Source: an uncultured archaeon (lineage in GTDB: Archaea > Thermoproteota > Bathyarchaeia > Bathyarchaeales > Bathycorpusculaceae). Taken from it: 64,000 nucleotides of DNA. Under the pieces are notes generated by a model that saw only the letters and a program-made list of their open reading frames with translations, was not told where the DNA came from and searched no databases. The position numbers and the translations under genes are program-made. Below, one piece after another: positions 1 to 10,448 of this stretch; position 1 is the first letter of the stretch; each line of letters opens with the position of its first letter. The stretch is taken from the NCBI GenBank assembly GCA_938023865.1, contig CALJDG010000048.1, positions 1-64,000 on the forward strand, in the 5' to 3' direction.

Positions 1-196
1 TAGCTTTTTCAATTTTTTCAAATTGATTCCTTAGGTCTCTTGCTTTTTCAATTAGTTTCTTTTTTTTATCTTGCCCAATTTCTCGCTGTATTCACGCTCA
101 GAAGAACCGCCCAATTTTCACCCTTCACTGTCTGTTATCACAATACTTAATAAATTTTATTAATTAACTAATAAATACACACACCATAAATTTAAT

Positions 197-270
197 GCTC
201 CGGCCGGGATTTGAACCCGGGTCCGCGGCTCGAGAGGCCGCTATACTTGGCCGGACTATACTACCGGAGC
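197..270 (-). tRNA. tRNA-Glu (anticodon CTC)
   Basis: Minus strand GCTCCGG...CCGGAGC 7-bp acceptor stem, anticodon arm GCGGC-CTCTCGA-GCCGC, T arm CCGGG-TTCAAAT-CCCGG; no encoded CCA. Confidence 0.97.
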
Positions 271-384
271 CTTAATTCTCATAATGTAGTTGTGTTGCAG
301 CGAGTTTAAAGGCTTTTATGTTGGGTAATTTTCGAAAATAAACTTGCAAGTTTAAAAGGGGATTCAAAAAAATTAGGTGGGATT

Positions 385-2031
385 TTAGTACTCTTCGCTT
401 TCGGTTTCGCTTGGGGTTTTCGTTTTTTCTTCTTTGGGTTTTGTTGCTGCTATTACGTCGTCTATACGCAGTATCATTGACGCGGATTCTGCAGCTGACT
501 TTACTGCTTGTTCTTTTACGATTACGGGCTCTACTACACCGTTATTATACATGTCTTCGACTTTTCCTGTGAAAACGTTTACACCCATGTAGTAGCCGTC
601 AGTCTTTTCGTGGGCTGCTCTAAGCTCAACTATTATGTCTATGGGTTCTAGACCCGCGTTTTCAGCAAGCGTTCTTGGAACTATTTCTATGGAGTCGGCG
701 AAGGCTTCTATGGCGAGTTGCTCTCTTCCGCCAACTTTTGTGGCGTAGTCGCGGAGTTCTTTGGCCACTTCGACTTCTACTGCACCACCGCCTGCCACGA
801 TTTTACTGTTTTCCACCACGTCTGAGACTACGGATAGGGCGTCTGTCATGGCTCTTTCTGCTTCGTCAATCATCCTTTCCAGTCCAGCCCTTATGAGGAT
901 GGCCACTGAGCGGGGGTTGGTGCATTCTTCGACGAAGATCATTTTGTCTTCTCCGATTTTGCGTTCTTCAACGAGGCCTGCCTTGCCTAGATCTTGCGAT
1001 GTGAGGTCATCAAGGTCTGTGACTATTCGGCCTCCTGTTGCTCTTGCAAGTTTCTCCATGTCTGATTGCTTTATTCTTCTAGCTGCGAGAATCCCTTCTT
1101 TTGCCAAGAAGTGTTGGGCCATGTCGTCTATGCCCTTTTGACAGAAGACAACGTTGGCGCCTGAAGCTTTTATTTTTTCAACCATTTCTTTTAGCATTTG
1201 GGTTTCCTGGTCTAGAAAGGCTTTCATTTGTGTTGGGTCACGGATTCTTATCTCGGCGCTGAATTCGGTTTTCTCTATTTCTAATGGGCAGTCCAATAGC
1301 GCAATTTTTGCATTTTCAACTTTTTTAGGCATGCCGCTGTGGACGACTTCCTTGTCAATTATCACGCCCTTGACCAGTTGAGATTCAAGAAGCCCTTTTC
1401 CAGTCTTTTTTATGATTTGAATGTTGTCGATATCTGCGACTCTTCTTTCGCCTCTCTGCTCGACGATTTGTTTAACGGCGTCTATGGCTATTTCAGCCAA
1501 ATGGTCTCTTGCGGTTCCCACCGCCTTGCTTGCCATGGACGTTAAAGCTACTTTGCGGAGTGTTTCTCGGTCTTCGATGTCCACGGGTTTTGCAATTTTG
1601 TTTATGACTTCTACAGCTTTTTGCGCTGCTTTGCGGTAGCCGCTTACAATTATTGTTGGGTGAATATTCTGGTCTAACAGTTCTTCTGCTTTTTTCAAAA
1701 GTTCTCCAGCTAAAACCACCGCTGTGGTTGTTCCGTCACCTACCATGTCATCTTGGGTTTTAGCCACTTCAACCATCATTTTCGCCGCGGGATGCTCCAC
1801 CTCTATCTCATCCAAGATTGCAGCGCCATCATTGGTTATGGTTATGTCGCCTAGGCTGTCAATAAGCATTTTATCCATTCCGCGGGGGCCAAGAGTTGTC
1901 TTTAAGACCTCGCCTATTATTCTGGCAGCAGCTATGTTGTTTCTTTGAGCTTCCCTTCCACGGTTTCGTGTTGTTCCTTCCTTTAGGATTAAGACGGGTT
2001 GACCCGAAGCTGTTGTTGTTAAGTAAGCCAT
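385..2031 (-). CDS. thermosome (group II chaperonin) subunit
   Basis: [61 protein letters not shown]. Confidence 0.97.
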   Translation of the reverse strand: MAYLTTTASGQPVLILKEGTTRNRGREAQRNNIAAARIIGEVLKTTLGPRGMDKMLIDSLGDITITNDGAAILDEIEVEHPAAKMMVEVAKTQDDMVGDGTTTAVVLAGELLKKAEELLDQNIHPTIIVSGYRKAAQKAVEVINKIAKPVDIEDRETLRKVALTSMASKAVGTARDHLAEIAIDAVKQIVEQRGERRVADIDNIQIIKKTGKGLLESQLVKGVIIDKEVVHSGMPKKVENAKIALLDCPLEIEKTEFSAEIRIRDPTQMKAFLDQETQMLKEMVEKIKASGANVVFCQKGIDDMAQHFLAKEGILAARRIKQSDMEKLARATGGRIVTDLDDLTSQDLGKAGLVEERKIGEDKMIFVEECTNPRSVAILIRAGLERMIDEAERAMTDALSVVSDVVENSKIVAGGGAVEVEVAKELRDYATKVGGREQLAIEAFADSIEIVPRTLAENAGLEPIDIIVELRAAHEKTDGYYMGVNVFTGKVEDMYNNGVVEPVIVKEQAVKSAAESASMILRIDDVIAATKPKEEKTKTPSETESEEY

Positions 2032-2265
2032 ACCATTTACCTCCAGTTGATTAGAATATTGCCAATTTGGATAAGCAAAAATGCGGTAAAATATAAACTT
2101 TTTCCAAGAGGCTGGAATAAATGATGGTCAGAGCGGTGTTTTGGAACAGTTATCGATGCAGCCCTTATCTTTGGGTTATTCTTCATTTTAAAAGGTGAAA
2201 CTTTAAAGAGTGGAAAAAGTAAATGATGGCAAGGCGAGGTTTAGTGACTGAAATGCAAAAAGATT

Positions 2266-3009
2266 TTGAAGAGTTTAGATCTTAGCATGCTTTTTGGGAA
2301 GTTAGGCGCGCCTGATCCTGAGCTTCTTGCGAGGGAAGTGGAACATTTCAGTTCAAAAGAAGCAGCGCGAAGAGATGAAATTCTCATAAACTATTTTGGG
2401 GAAGAAAGCCTAAACAGAATAGCGGACAGGATAGTTGAGTTTTTATTTGCTTCTCCAACGCTTCCGGCAGATGCAAAGGCGCTGGATGTGGGGGCGGGCT
2501 CAGGATTTTTCACTATTAAAGTGGCTGAAAAAGTGCGAACCAGGCTTCCGAAGGTTTCCTTTTATGCCATGGACATGACTCCGGCAATGCTGCTTTCTTT
2601 AGTGAAGAAAGGCGGTGATGTGCAACCCTTTATTGGCTTGGCTGAAAACCTCGAAGGCAGCATTAAAGAAGCTAGAATGTATTTGGATATTCCCTATAAG
2701 TTTGATGCGGTCTTTTCCACTTTGATGCTTCACCACAGCGTTAGACCAGAGAAGGTTTTCGAGAGCATAAGACAGGTTCTTAGGGAAGATGGGAAAGCCC
2801 TAATTGTTGACTTGTGTGAGCATGGTTTTGAAGAGTTTAAAAAAGAAATGGGTGACGTTCATCTTGGTTTTAGGCTTGAAGAAATTGCGAAGATGGCTGG
2901 GAACGCTTTTGCAGAAGTGCATATTGAGAAGATGCATGGAATATGCTGTGAGTGCTCTGGGCGGGCGGCGGAAATTTTCTTTGCATACTTGTATGATGTT
3001 TTATGCTAG
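2266..3009 (+). CDS. class I SAM-dependent methyltransferase
   Basis: ALDVGAGSGFFTIKVAEKV motif I; VFSTLMLHHSVRPEKVFESIRQVLREDGKALIVDL; N-terminal start uncertain. Confidence 0.85.
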   Translation: MKSLDLSMLFGKLGAPDPELLAREVEHFSSKEAARRDEILINYFGEESLNRIADRIVEFLFASPTLPADAKALDVGAGSGFFTIKVAEKVRTRLPKVSFYAMDMTPAMLLSLVKKGGDVQPFIGLAENLEGSIKEARMYLDIPYKFDAVFSTLMLHHSVRPEKVFESIRQVLREDGKALIVDLCEHGFEEFKKEMGDVHLGFRLEEIAKMAGNAFAEVHIEKMHGICCECSGRAAEIFFAYLYDVLC

Positions 3010-3558
3010 GTGTCCTAGAAGTATTTTAAAACCAATGCCGATCAGAATTATGCCGCCGAGGATTTCTATTTTGTTTGGTGAAAAGTTTCTTATTTTGCCG
3101 CCTAAGACTGCACCTACAAACGACAGTGAAAAAGTTACTGTGCCTATGACTATTATGGGGTTGATTATTGAGACTTTTAGAAGGGCGAAGCTTAAGCCTA
3201 CCGCCAAGGCGTCTATGCTTGTGGCAACTGAAAGGATTAAAAGCGTGCAAAAGCCGAGGTTTCCTTTCTCTATATGGGTTTCTGGTTTTGCGGATTCATA
3301 GATCATTTTGCAGCCCACAAGAAGCAGAAGGGCAAAGGCAAACCAGTGGTCAACTTCAGATATGAAATCTAACATTTTTACGCCGGCAAGCCAGCCTAGC
3401 AAGGGCATAAGGGCTTGGAATGCTCCGAAGGAGAAAGCCATTTTAAACGCTTCGTTTCTGCTGTTGCCCCTAATAGTGGTTCCCGAGGCAACGGAAACGC
3501 TGAAGGCGTCCATGGCAAGCCCGAAGGCGACAGCCATAAGCGTTAGGAGATCCAACAC
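3001..3558 (-). CDS. mntP: MntP-like putative manganese efflux pump
   Basis: Duplicated small TM protein with AFGLAMDAFSVSVASG and SVATSIDALAVGLSFALL signatures. Confidence 0.88.
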   Translation of the reverse strand: MLDLLTLMAVAFGLAMDAFSVSVASGTTIRGNSRNEAFKMAFSFGAFQALMPLLGWLAGVKMLDFISEVDHWFAFALLLLVGCKMIYESAKPETHIEKGNLGFCTLLILSVATSIDALAVGLSFALLKVSIINPIIVIGTVTFSLSFVGAVLGGKIRNFSPNKIEILGGIILIGIGFKILLGHLA

Positions 3559-3671
3559 GCATCACTCTTTAGGGAATGTGCTTTCGTAGTAAAAGGCTTT
3601 TACATTTAAAATGCCTTCATGTATATGTAATTGTTTAAATTTTGGCTTGTGCTTTTCTCTCTGTAGTGGTG

Positions 3672-3974
3672 AGCCGCGCCTTGAAGGTTTCGGTGCGTTT
3701 CTTCACGACTTTGCGGGAGGTTACTGGAAAACGGGAAGAAGCCTTAGAGTTTTCCGAAAGGGAAGTGGTAACTGTGGAGAAGGTGCTTGAGAGGCTTGCT
3801 GAACGCTATGGAAAAGAGTTCACCGAATATATCTATGATGGCAAAAAAGGTGAGATTAAAGGTTTTCTCCAGTTTCTCATAAACGGGCGAAGCGCCTCAA
3901 CCATTAAGGGGTTAAAGACGGAACTTGCTGATGGGGATGTTTTGGCGATTTTGCCGCCCGTGGGCGGAGGCTAA
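3672..3974 (+). CDS. MoaD/ThiS-family ubiquitin-like protein
   Basis: About 100 aa, beta-grasp pattern, C-terminal LPPVGGG; GTG start at 3672 preferred over the longer ORF from 3642. Confidence 0.88.
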   Translation, partial: SRALKVSVRFFTTLREVTGKREEALEFSEREVVTVEKVLERLAERYGKEFTEYIYDGKKGEIKGFLQFLINGRSASTIKGLKTELADGDVLAILPPVGGG

Positions 3975-4034
3975 CAACCGTTTTTGGAAAAGCCTTTTTG
4001 GCTTGAATATGCCTTTACTATTTTTGAGTTTGTC

Positions 4035-5150
4035 ATGGGAAAATGCCAATTGTGTGGTGAAAAATCGCAGCTTATTTCGGACAGCCTTGGCGTTTGTCTA
4101 AAATGCATAAGAGAAAAGCCCGAGGAAGCCATTGCAGTGGCTCGAGAGGCCCATGCGAAAAGTCGAGCGGTTTATGGCTTGCCCGCTGAACCGCCTAGAG
4201 AGGCTAATGGAATACCTTGCGGCGTTTGCGCCAACAACTGCGTTATCGGCGTTGGCAAAAGCGGTTTTTGCGGTCTTGTCTGGAACGTGGATGGGCGTTT
4301 GGTTCGTTTTGGCGGAACAGCGGAACAAGGCGTTTTAGAATGGTATTATGATGGTTTGCCAACCAACTGCGTCAGCTGGTGGTTTTGTCCCGGCTGCACC
4401 GGAAGCGGCTACCCAAAATACGCCTACAAGCCTGAGGCGGAGTATGGCTACTATAATTTGGCGGTTTTCTATGGTGCGTGCAGCTACGACTGTCTCTTCT
4501 GCCAGAACTGGCATTACCGAAACCTCTCAGCAAGGCATAAGCCCGTCTTGAGCGCAGAAGCCCTAGCCCAGAAAGCATCAGACAAGCGGGTTTCATGTAT
4601 ATGCTATTTTGGAGGAGACCCATCACCGCAGATGCCCCACTCGCTGGAGACAAGCCGCATAGCCCTAGAAAAAGCCGAAGCTGAAAAGCGAATCATGCGC
4701 GTCTGTTGGGAAACCAATGGTTACATGAACCAAAAACTGGCGGAAAAAGCCGCAGAACTAGCCCTAAAAAGTGGAGGCAACATAAAATTCGACTTGAAGG
4801 CGTGGAGCGAGCCGCTAGCCGTAGCCCTATGCGGGGTCTCCAACAAACCAGCCCTAGAAAACTTCCAACGGTTAGGCGAAAAATTCTATGCAAAACGCCC
4901 AGAACTGCCAGTTCTAACAGCCAGCACACTTCTCGTGCCAGGATACGTGGACGCGGAAGAGGTGGAAAAAATAGCCCAATTTATAAGCCAGATAAACCCA
5001 GAAATTCCATACACACTTTTGGCGTTTTACCCATGCTACGTCATGAATGACTTGCCAACTACTAGCAGAAAACAAGCAACAGAATGCCAACAAGCCGCGC
5101 AAAAACACCTAAAAAATGTGAGAATAGGAAATATCCACCTACTATCGTAG
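4035..5150 (+). CDS. radical SAM protein (AmmeMemoRadiSam/PflA-like)
   Basis: GACSYDCLFCQNWHYR CxxxCxxC cluster; additional Cys motifs CQLCGEK, CGVCANNC; ORF track start is 3984. Confidence 0.85.
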   Translation: MGKCQLCGEKSQLISDSLGVCLKCIREKPEEAIAVAREAHAKSRAVYGLPAEPPREANGIPCGVCANNCVIGVGKSGFCGLVWNVDGRLVRFGGTAEQGVLEWYYDGLPTNCVSWWFCPGCTGSGYPKYAYKPEAEYGYYNLAVFYGACSYDCLFCQNWHYRNLSARHKPVLSAEALAQKASDKRVSCICYFGGDPSPQMPHSLETSRIALEKAEAEKRIMRVCWETNGYMNQKLAEKAAELALKSGGNIKFDLKAWSEPLAVALCGVSNKPALENFQRLGEKFYAKRPELPVLTASTLLVPGYVDAEEVEKIAQFISQINPEIPYTLLAFYPCYVMNDLPTTSRKQATECQQAAQKHLKNVRIGNIHLLS

Positions 5151-5181
5151 CTTAACCGCAATTAGAGTTGAAGGATACATT

Positions 5182-6999
5182 TCATGCAGCCCAGAAGGGC
5201 ACCTTCTTTCGCATTAGATTTACGTACTCGTTTAGGGCTTCCTGCTCGCCCGGCGTCAGCTTTTCCATAAAGTTTTTCAGCAGTGCTTTAGCGTGTTGTT
5301 CCGGAACCTTTACGTAAAGTATATCCTTTTCGAATATGTGTCTTCCAACCATGGGCTTGTCTAGGCTTATGGCTACTTGCATGCCCTGTTTAGCCTCTGA
5401 CAAGGCTTTGCCCTTCTCCTGGATTTGTTGTATTTCGCCGACCTCTTCGCCATCCTCAGCCCTTATTAGGCTTGTTTTGGGCTTTATTCTCCCGGATAGA
5501 ACTTCAACGCCTACTATGGCTGGTTTGGCTCTTCTGAAAACATAGCCCTCCATTATCTGGATTTTGCCAGGCTTAACCAGTTTTTCGAATTCAGCTTCAA
5601 TTTTGGCTTCTCGTTGGGTTTTGAGCCAAGAAAGATAATTGTCTATCAAATGGTAGATTATTTTTTCCTTAAATATTTGGACGCCAGCATTTTTGGCTTC
5701 TTCCTCAGCATCTGGCAAAACTTTAACGTTGAAGGCTAAAATGGCTCCGTAGAAGGGTTCATGCTCCTTCACAATAACCGCCTCAGTAACATCCCGTTTT
5801 GAAACGTCGCCAACGTCAGCCAAACGGATGGGCACGCCGTTCCGTCTAAGGTTTTCCGCTATCGCCTCCAAAGAACCCAAAGTGTCAGCCTTCACAACGA
5901 CGCCATCCACGTCCGTCATGATCCTAATCTTCTCAATCTCTTCGGAGACAAGCCTAACATACTTTTCTGGGTTCTCATCCAACCCAACAGCATAAAGGGG
6001 CGCGCCAGCAACGGTGCCCTCCAGGTCTGGGGCAACAATCTTAACGCCAGCTGCCGCAGAAACAGAATCTACGGAAGAAAACTTGTCCCTCGGGTCTCTA
6101 ATCTCATCTAGTGGCTTTGGCACCAGGATAGCTCTAACACGTGTTGTTATGGGTTTGTCCTTGCCGCCAACAACTAATAAATCATCTTTCCGCAGTATTC
6201 CATCATAAATTATCGTGTTAAGTGTTAAGCCAAGTCCCGGCTCCTCCTTAACTTCTAGAACTGTACCCTTAGCTGGCCCAGCAGTGGTTTGCAAACGCTT
6301 CTTAAGATATTGTTGTGTCAAACCTACGAGCACTGCCAAAAGCTCCGTTATGCCTTCGCCTGTTTTAGCGCTTGTAGGCACGATAGCAACGGTTCTGGTA
6401 AAATCTTTTATTAGGTCGAAACGATCAGCCCTAAAACCTAAACGTGAAAAAGTGCCAATAATCTCGTACAGGCGGTTATCCAAATCCTCCCGCACATACT
6501 TGTCCTGAAGCTGATAAGCCTTCAGAAAAGGCGTGTCCGGATAGGAATTCCATCCTGGAACGCGGTCAACCTTGTTGGCAGCCACAAGAAAAGGCGTTTT
6601 CCGCGTCTTCAAAATTTCAATACACTCATAGGTTTGAGCCTCAAACCCACGAAGAATATCGATAACAAGGATGGCTATGTCGGCTACGCTGCCGCCGCGT
6701 TTCCGCAGATTGGTGAAAGCCTCATGCCCAGGAGTGTCAATAACCAGCAAGCCTGGAATTTCAATTTCACCCTTAATAGTAGAAAGGAGCGGACCAATCA
6801 TCTGTTTTAGGGTTTCAACAGGGAAAAAGCTGGCGCCAATATGTTGGGTTATACCTCCAACCTCACGAGCTTGAACACTCGTCTTGCGAATCTTGTCCAG
6901 AAGAAGGGTCTTGCCAGTATCCACGTGACCAAGAACACAGACAATGGGTTGACGGAGCGACATGGCAGCATTCCCTAGTAAATGACAGACAGCAACCAC
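5182..6999 (-). CDS. infB: translation initiation factor IF-2 / aIF5B
   Basis: GHVDTGKTLLLDKIRKT, DTPGHEAFTNLRKRGG, ANKVD; no intein seen; real start may be at MSLRQP. Confidence 0.97.
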   Translation of the reverse strand: MVAVCHLLGNAAMSLRQPIVCVLGHVDTGKTLLLDKIRKTSVQAREVGGITQHIGASFFPVETLKQMIGPLLSTIKGEIEIPGLLVIDTPGHEAFTNLRKRGGSVADIAILVIDILRGFEAQTYECIEILKTRKTPFLVAANKVDRVPGWNSYPDTPFLKAYQLQDKYVREDLDNRLYEIIGTFSRLGFRADRFDLIKDFTRTVAIVPTSAKTGEGITELLAVLVGLTQQYLKKRLQTTAGPAKGTVLEVKEEPGLGLTLNTIIYDGILRKDDLLVVGGKDKPITTRVRAILVPKPLDEIRDPRDKFSSVDSVSAAAGVKIVAPDLEGTVAGAPLYAVGLDENPEKYVRLVSEEIEKIRIMTDVDGVVVKADTLGSLEAIAENLRRNGVPIRLADVGDVSKRDVTEAVIVKEHEPFYGAILAFNVKVLPDAEEEAKNAGVQIFKEKIIYHLIDNYLSWLKTQREAKIEAEFEKLVKPGKIQIMEGYVFRRAKPAIVGVEVLSGRIKPKTSLIRAEDGEEVGEIQQIQEKGKALSEAKQGMQVAISLDKPMVGRHIFEKDILYVKVPEQHAKALLKNFMEKLTPGEQEALNEYVNLMRKKVPFWAA

Positions 7000-7051
7000 A
7001 ATGCAAACTAATAAACTGTCCCTTTAAATAAATGCTGTTTTGAAGGTGGAG

Positions 7052-7249
7052 CTACTCAGCCTTAGCAATAATTAGAAAAATTCCCAATGTGAGAAGAACT
7101 ATGGCTAAAAAGCCGAAGAACCACGTGTAGATGCCCAGTGCATTGCTACTTGTTAGGGTGAAGTGGGTGGCCAGAACGCCCACAATTAAGAGGATAATTC
7201 CAAAGAATTTTTCTGCTGCTGTTATGCCGAAGCCGCCCTCTTCGCTCAT
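7052..7249 (-). CDS. small two-TM membrane protein
   Basis: Two hydrophobic segments in 65 aa; ATG start. Confidence 0.6.
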   Translation of the reverse strand: MSEEGGFGITAAEKFFGIILLIVGVLATHFTLTSSNALGIYTWFFGFLAIVLLTLGIFLIIAKAE

Positions 7250-7327
7250 TCTTTTCAGCCTCTACACGTTTGTAATGCATCTTCTACCATAAAGTTGAGG
7301 GGTTATTTTAAATTTCCCTTTTCAAGG

Positions 7328-8419
7328 CTATTTTGTCTCTTCGAGCTTTGCTGGCAAGTATTCGTCTACAATGTAGGTTAGCCCATATCGGCTGAAGGCT
7401 TCCTGCTCAGCTTTACGTTTAATCTTCATGAAGGTTTTTATTTCCCTCTGCCATAGCGGGTCTTCCTTGTACCTTGGGTCTTTTTGCAGTTCGTAAAGCC
7501 TCTTCATGTCAATTTCGTCCAGTGGATCCGTTGGCAGTTTATACTTGACAATGTCCGTTGCCCATACGCCGCTCCATTTGGCGTCGGGTGTTGTTAAGTC
7601 CCTCAGGTGGGCGGCGTTCGCCGAACCGGAGATTATAACCATAGCTATGTGCATTCCCCACGGGTCGCCGTCTGTGAAGATATAGACTGGTAAGTCAAGC
7701 TCGCGGTTTAGTCGCCTAATAAAGTGGCGGGTTGCCCTTGGGGCTTGCCCTGCCGTAAGCACCAGCAAAGCGTTGAACTTTTTATGCACATTCTCTTCTA
7801 TAAAGCGAGTGAATAAGCCGCCTTTCTCGATGGCTATTACTTTGTCGGCGGTGGTTTCAACGAATTCCGCTGAGGTTAAGGCTGGTCCAATCATAACACC
7901 GTCCGGGTGAGAAGTTAAGTTTAGGGTTTTTCCCTCATAGCCCGGAACAGTATAGCGTATTGTTAGGTCGCCGAAGATTGCGGAGCGCTCTTCTGGGAAG
8001 ATGTTAAAGTCTTCTCGGGAAAAGCCCAGCACTGTTTCTAGGTCTGTTATTATATTGTTGGATTCTTGCTGGTCTTTAAAGGTCATTTCGTAGGCCTGTG
8101 CCGAATAGTAGACGTCCCTTAGGGTAGATGTTTTACGTTGTGATGCAAGCTCATAAGAGAAGAGCGCTGTCCAAACCAGCTGAGCGAAGGGTTTTAGGTG
8201 TCGGATGTTTCTGGCGCTCCGCCTAACGCGTTTATCGCCTAAAATGAACTGCCTAAACTTGGGGTCGTAGTAGATGTTTTCTGTGGAGCGGCTTGGCATT
8301 TCAATGGATGGAAAATATCCCCTATTGATTTGCTCATAGATTTTTGCCCCAAAATTTTCAAGTCTTGATAAAATCTCTTTCCGCCTTTCCATTATGCTTC
8401 TAAATTCCTTCGACTCCAA
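7328..8419 (-). CDS. top6A: DNA topoisomerase VI subunit A
   Basis: Spo11/Top6A-like: SAQAYEMTFKDQQESNNIITDLE, IFTDGDPWGMHIAMVI; overlaps top6B. Confidence 0.96.
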   Translation of the reverse strand: MESKEFRSIMERRKEILSRLENFGAKIYEQINRGYFPSIEMPSRSTENIYYDPKFRQFILGDKRVRRSARNIRHLKPFAQLVWTALFSYELASQRKTSTLRDVYYSAQAYEMTFKDQQESNNIITDLETVLGFSREDFNIFPEERSAIFGDLTIRYTVPGYEGKTLNLTSHPDGVMIGPALTSAEFVETTADKVIAIEKGGLFTRFIEENVHKKFNALLVLTAGQAPRATRHFIRRLNRELDLPVYIFTDGDPWGMHIAMVIISGSANAAHLRDLTTPDAKWSGVWATDIVKYKLPTDPLDEIDMKRLYELQKDPRYKEDPLWQREIKTFMKIKRKAEQEAFSRYGLTYIVDEYLPAKLEETK

Positions 8420-9938
8420 ACCTTTTCACACTCCTTAAGAGCTTCTCAATATCTGGAGGTTTTTCTTTACCAGCAAGTTTTGTGGAGAACTCGGCAATTC
8501 TTGGTAGGTACTTGCTAAAAACTCCGAGGCGTTTACGTTCCCTGTCTACATGCTCTCTTCGCGTCAAGAAACGTTGGAGTTGGCGTGTCACCTCCCTTAA
8601 ACCGTTGGCTATCTCCCGCCGGACTTCAGGTCTGTCAGCGATAAACTCTTTCCCAACAGTTTTGTAGGGAACTTTTGTGCTACAGATGTGGACGACTATG
8701 GCTATGGGCATGTCAGGCGTTACCTTATAACGCCGCCAGTTCATGTCATTTATAACTTTAACTGAGACATCGCTGGCCTCGTCATAAAGAAGAGGAATTC
8801 GGTTGCCAAAACGGTATATTAGGAATCCGCCTTTCTGGGGAATTTCCCCACCATAGGCTATTGCCACTTCGACTATGAAAGGGTGTCCAGCATAGGTTGC
8901 TGGCTTCCGCTGATGAACCGCTACAAACTCTGGTTTGAGCTCTTTTAAAACGCCAGTTTTTAATAGTTCCTCGCCAAGTGGTGAGAGACAGCCGGCGTCT
9001 GGGGGGAGAAACTCCTTAAACTTTTTCAGCATGTGCATGAGTCGGACGATTTCCTCATGAGAAAGTCTCTTCGGATTTTTAGATGGACTTATGCCGCTGA
9101 ACTCTAGGAACTTTCTGGCTGTTATTTCGCCAACGCGGTGAAAGTGATTCTTTAAAAACTCCAGCATATTGTTATAGGGCGTAACTTGTATTAGACGCTG
9201 GAGAAGCTCCACATCAACCCCATATGGGTGAGGTAAGGTCTCTTTCGGCGGATCTGGCATAATAGTGGTTGCCCTAGTAAACTTGTAAAGCCTACCTTTA
9301 GGATCCACAAAGGTTAGGTTGGCGTAGGGATTCACCATAGCTGTCTGCTTGAAATATTCTAAGATTTTCGGCATAGCCCTCAAATAGTCGCCTTCAAGGC
9401 TAAACTCGACCACAGTGCCTCGCCAGCCCTCTTTGTTCAAAAACACCTTTCTGTCGAGGATTATTGGACGGTTTCTCTGGATGTCGATCATAAGTTTATA
9501 CATATAAATCCGCGACATGCCAGTGCTGGAAATTATTGTGGCTGGTTGATGTGTTGTTATCTGACCATATAAAATGGCCATTTTACCGCCTAAGCCGAAG
9601 GTCCCCCTCTGCTGTTTCAGCTTGTACTTTGAACCGAAAAGCACCTGCCCAAAGGCTGACGGAATATGCCTAGGCGGAACACCACAACCGTTGTCCTCAA
9701 CCAGCAACTTATAAATTTGTGATTCCTTGCTAGCTTCTCCCTCAAAGGAAAGCCTAACATAGATTTCGGGCGGTATTTTGAGGCTTTCAGCAGCGTCTAA
9801 AGAGTTTTCCACAAGTTCACGAATAGCTGCGAAAATAGCTCTTGTCGGGTTTGTGAATCCTGCTATGTCACGGTTCCTATAGAAGAAGTCTGATGCACTA
9901 ATCTCTTCGAAGGTTACTTGCGCCACACTAGCCTCCAC
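8400..9938 (-). CDS. top6B: DNA topoisomerase VI subunit B
   Basis: GHKL ATPase: RELVENSLDAAE, EDNGCGVP, FGQVLFGSKYKLKQQRGTFGLGGKMAILY. Confidence 0.97.
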   Translation of the reverse strand: MEASVAQVTFEEISASDFFYRNRDIAGFTNPTRAIFAAIRELVENSLDAAESLKIPPEIYVRLSFEGEASKESQIYKLLVEDNGCGVPPRHIPSAFGQVLFGSKYKLKQQRGTFGLGGKMAILYGQITTHQPATIISSTGMSRIYMYKLMIDIQRNRPIILDRKVFLNKEGWRGTVVEFSLEGDYLRAMPKILEYFKQTAMVNPYANLTFVDPKGRLYKFTRATTIMPDPPKETLPHPYGVDVELLQRLIQVTPYNNMLEFLKNHFHRVGEITARKFLEFSGISPSKNPKRLSHEEIVRLMHMLKKFKEFLPPDAGCLSPLGEELLKTGVLKELKPEFVAVHQRKPATYAGHPFIVEVAIAYGGEIPQKGGFLIYRFGNRIPLLYDEASDVSVKVINDMNWRRYKVTPDMPIAIVVHICSTKVPYKTVGKEFIADRPEVRREIANGLREVTRQLQRFLTRREHVDRERKRLGVFSKYLPRIAEFSTKLAGKEKPPDIEKLLRSVKRFGVEGI

Positions 9939-10023
9939 CAGTCATCTCATTCGCAAAGCCACGCTAACGTATGTATACGCGGCATGCACATTAATTTAAC
10001 TATGCCTTTTTCGGGCAAATGGG

Positions 10024-10446
10024 TCATTTATTAAAAGGTTCTGGCAGAAGCTCCTTAAGCGTCTTTATCTTAACCGTTTCAAATAAAACACGAGCTTTTT
10101 CAACTTTTGCCACAACAACATTAATTTTAGGGCTTTCAGCGAAATCTGAAATGTATTGAAGACATGCGCCGCAAGGTTTTATCTCACCAGCATATTGGGC
10201 GTCTGTCACGACAGCTATTCCCCTAATCCTCTTGTTACCGTGCAAAATGGCGTGGTGAATGGCGTTTCTTTCAGCACAGATGCCAAGTCCAGAAATCCAG
10301 CTTTCAATATTGCAGCCGCCATAAATTTTCCCATCTTCAGCTAAAACAGCCGCGCCAACACCGAACCCCCAAAGCACATAGGCGTTTTCCAAAGCCCTTG
10401 AGGCTTCTTTTAAAAGTGCTTTTTCGGCTTCGCCAACTTTAACCAT
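10024..10446 (-). CDS. cdd: cytidine deaminase
   Basis: GGCNIES, CAERNAIHHAI, PCGACLQ zinc motifs. Confidence 0.95.
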   Translation of the reverse strand: MVKVGEAEKALLKEASRALENAYVLWGFGVGAAVLAEDGKIYGGCNIESWISGLGICAERNAIHHAILHGNKRIRGIAVVTDAQYAGEIKPCGACLQYISDFAESPKINVVVAKVEKARVLFETVKIKTLKELLPEPFNK

Positions 10447-10448
10447 AC

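Noticed and set aside
675-1948. Plus-strand ORFs (60-126 aa) opposite the thermosome gene, and similar antisense ORFs elsewhere in the track
   Set aside because: Antisense shadows of well-supported long CDS; no recognisable motifs or SD support.
2121-2256. Possible C/D sRNA (ATGATGG ... CTGA) upstream of the first methyltransferase
   Set aside because: Boxes are wrongly spaced and lack a terminal stem.
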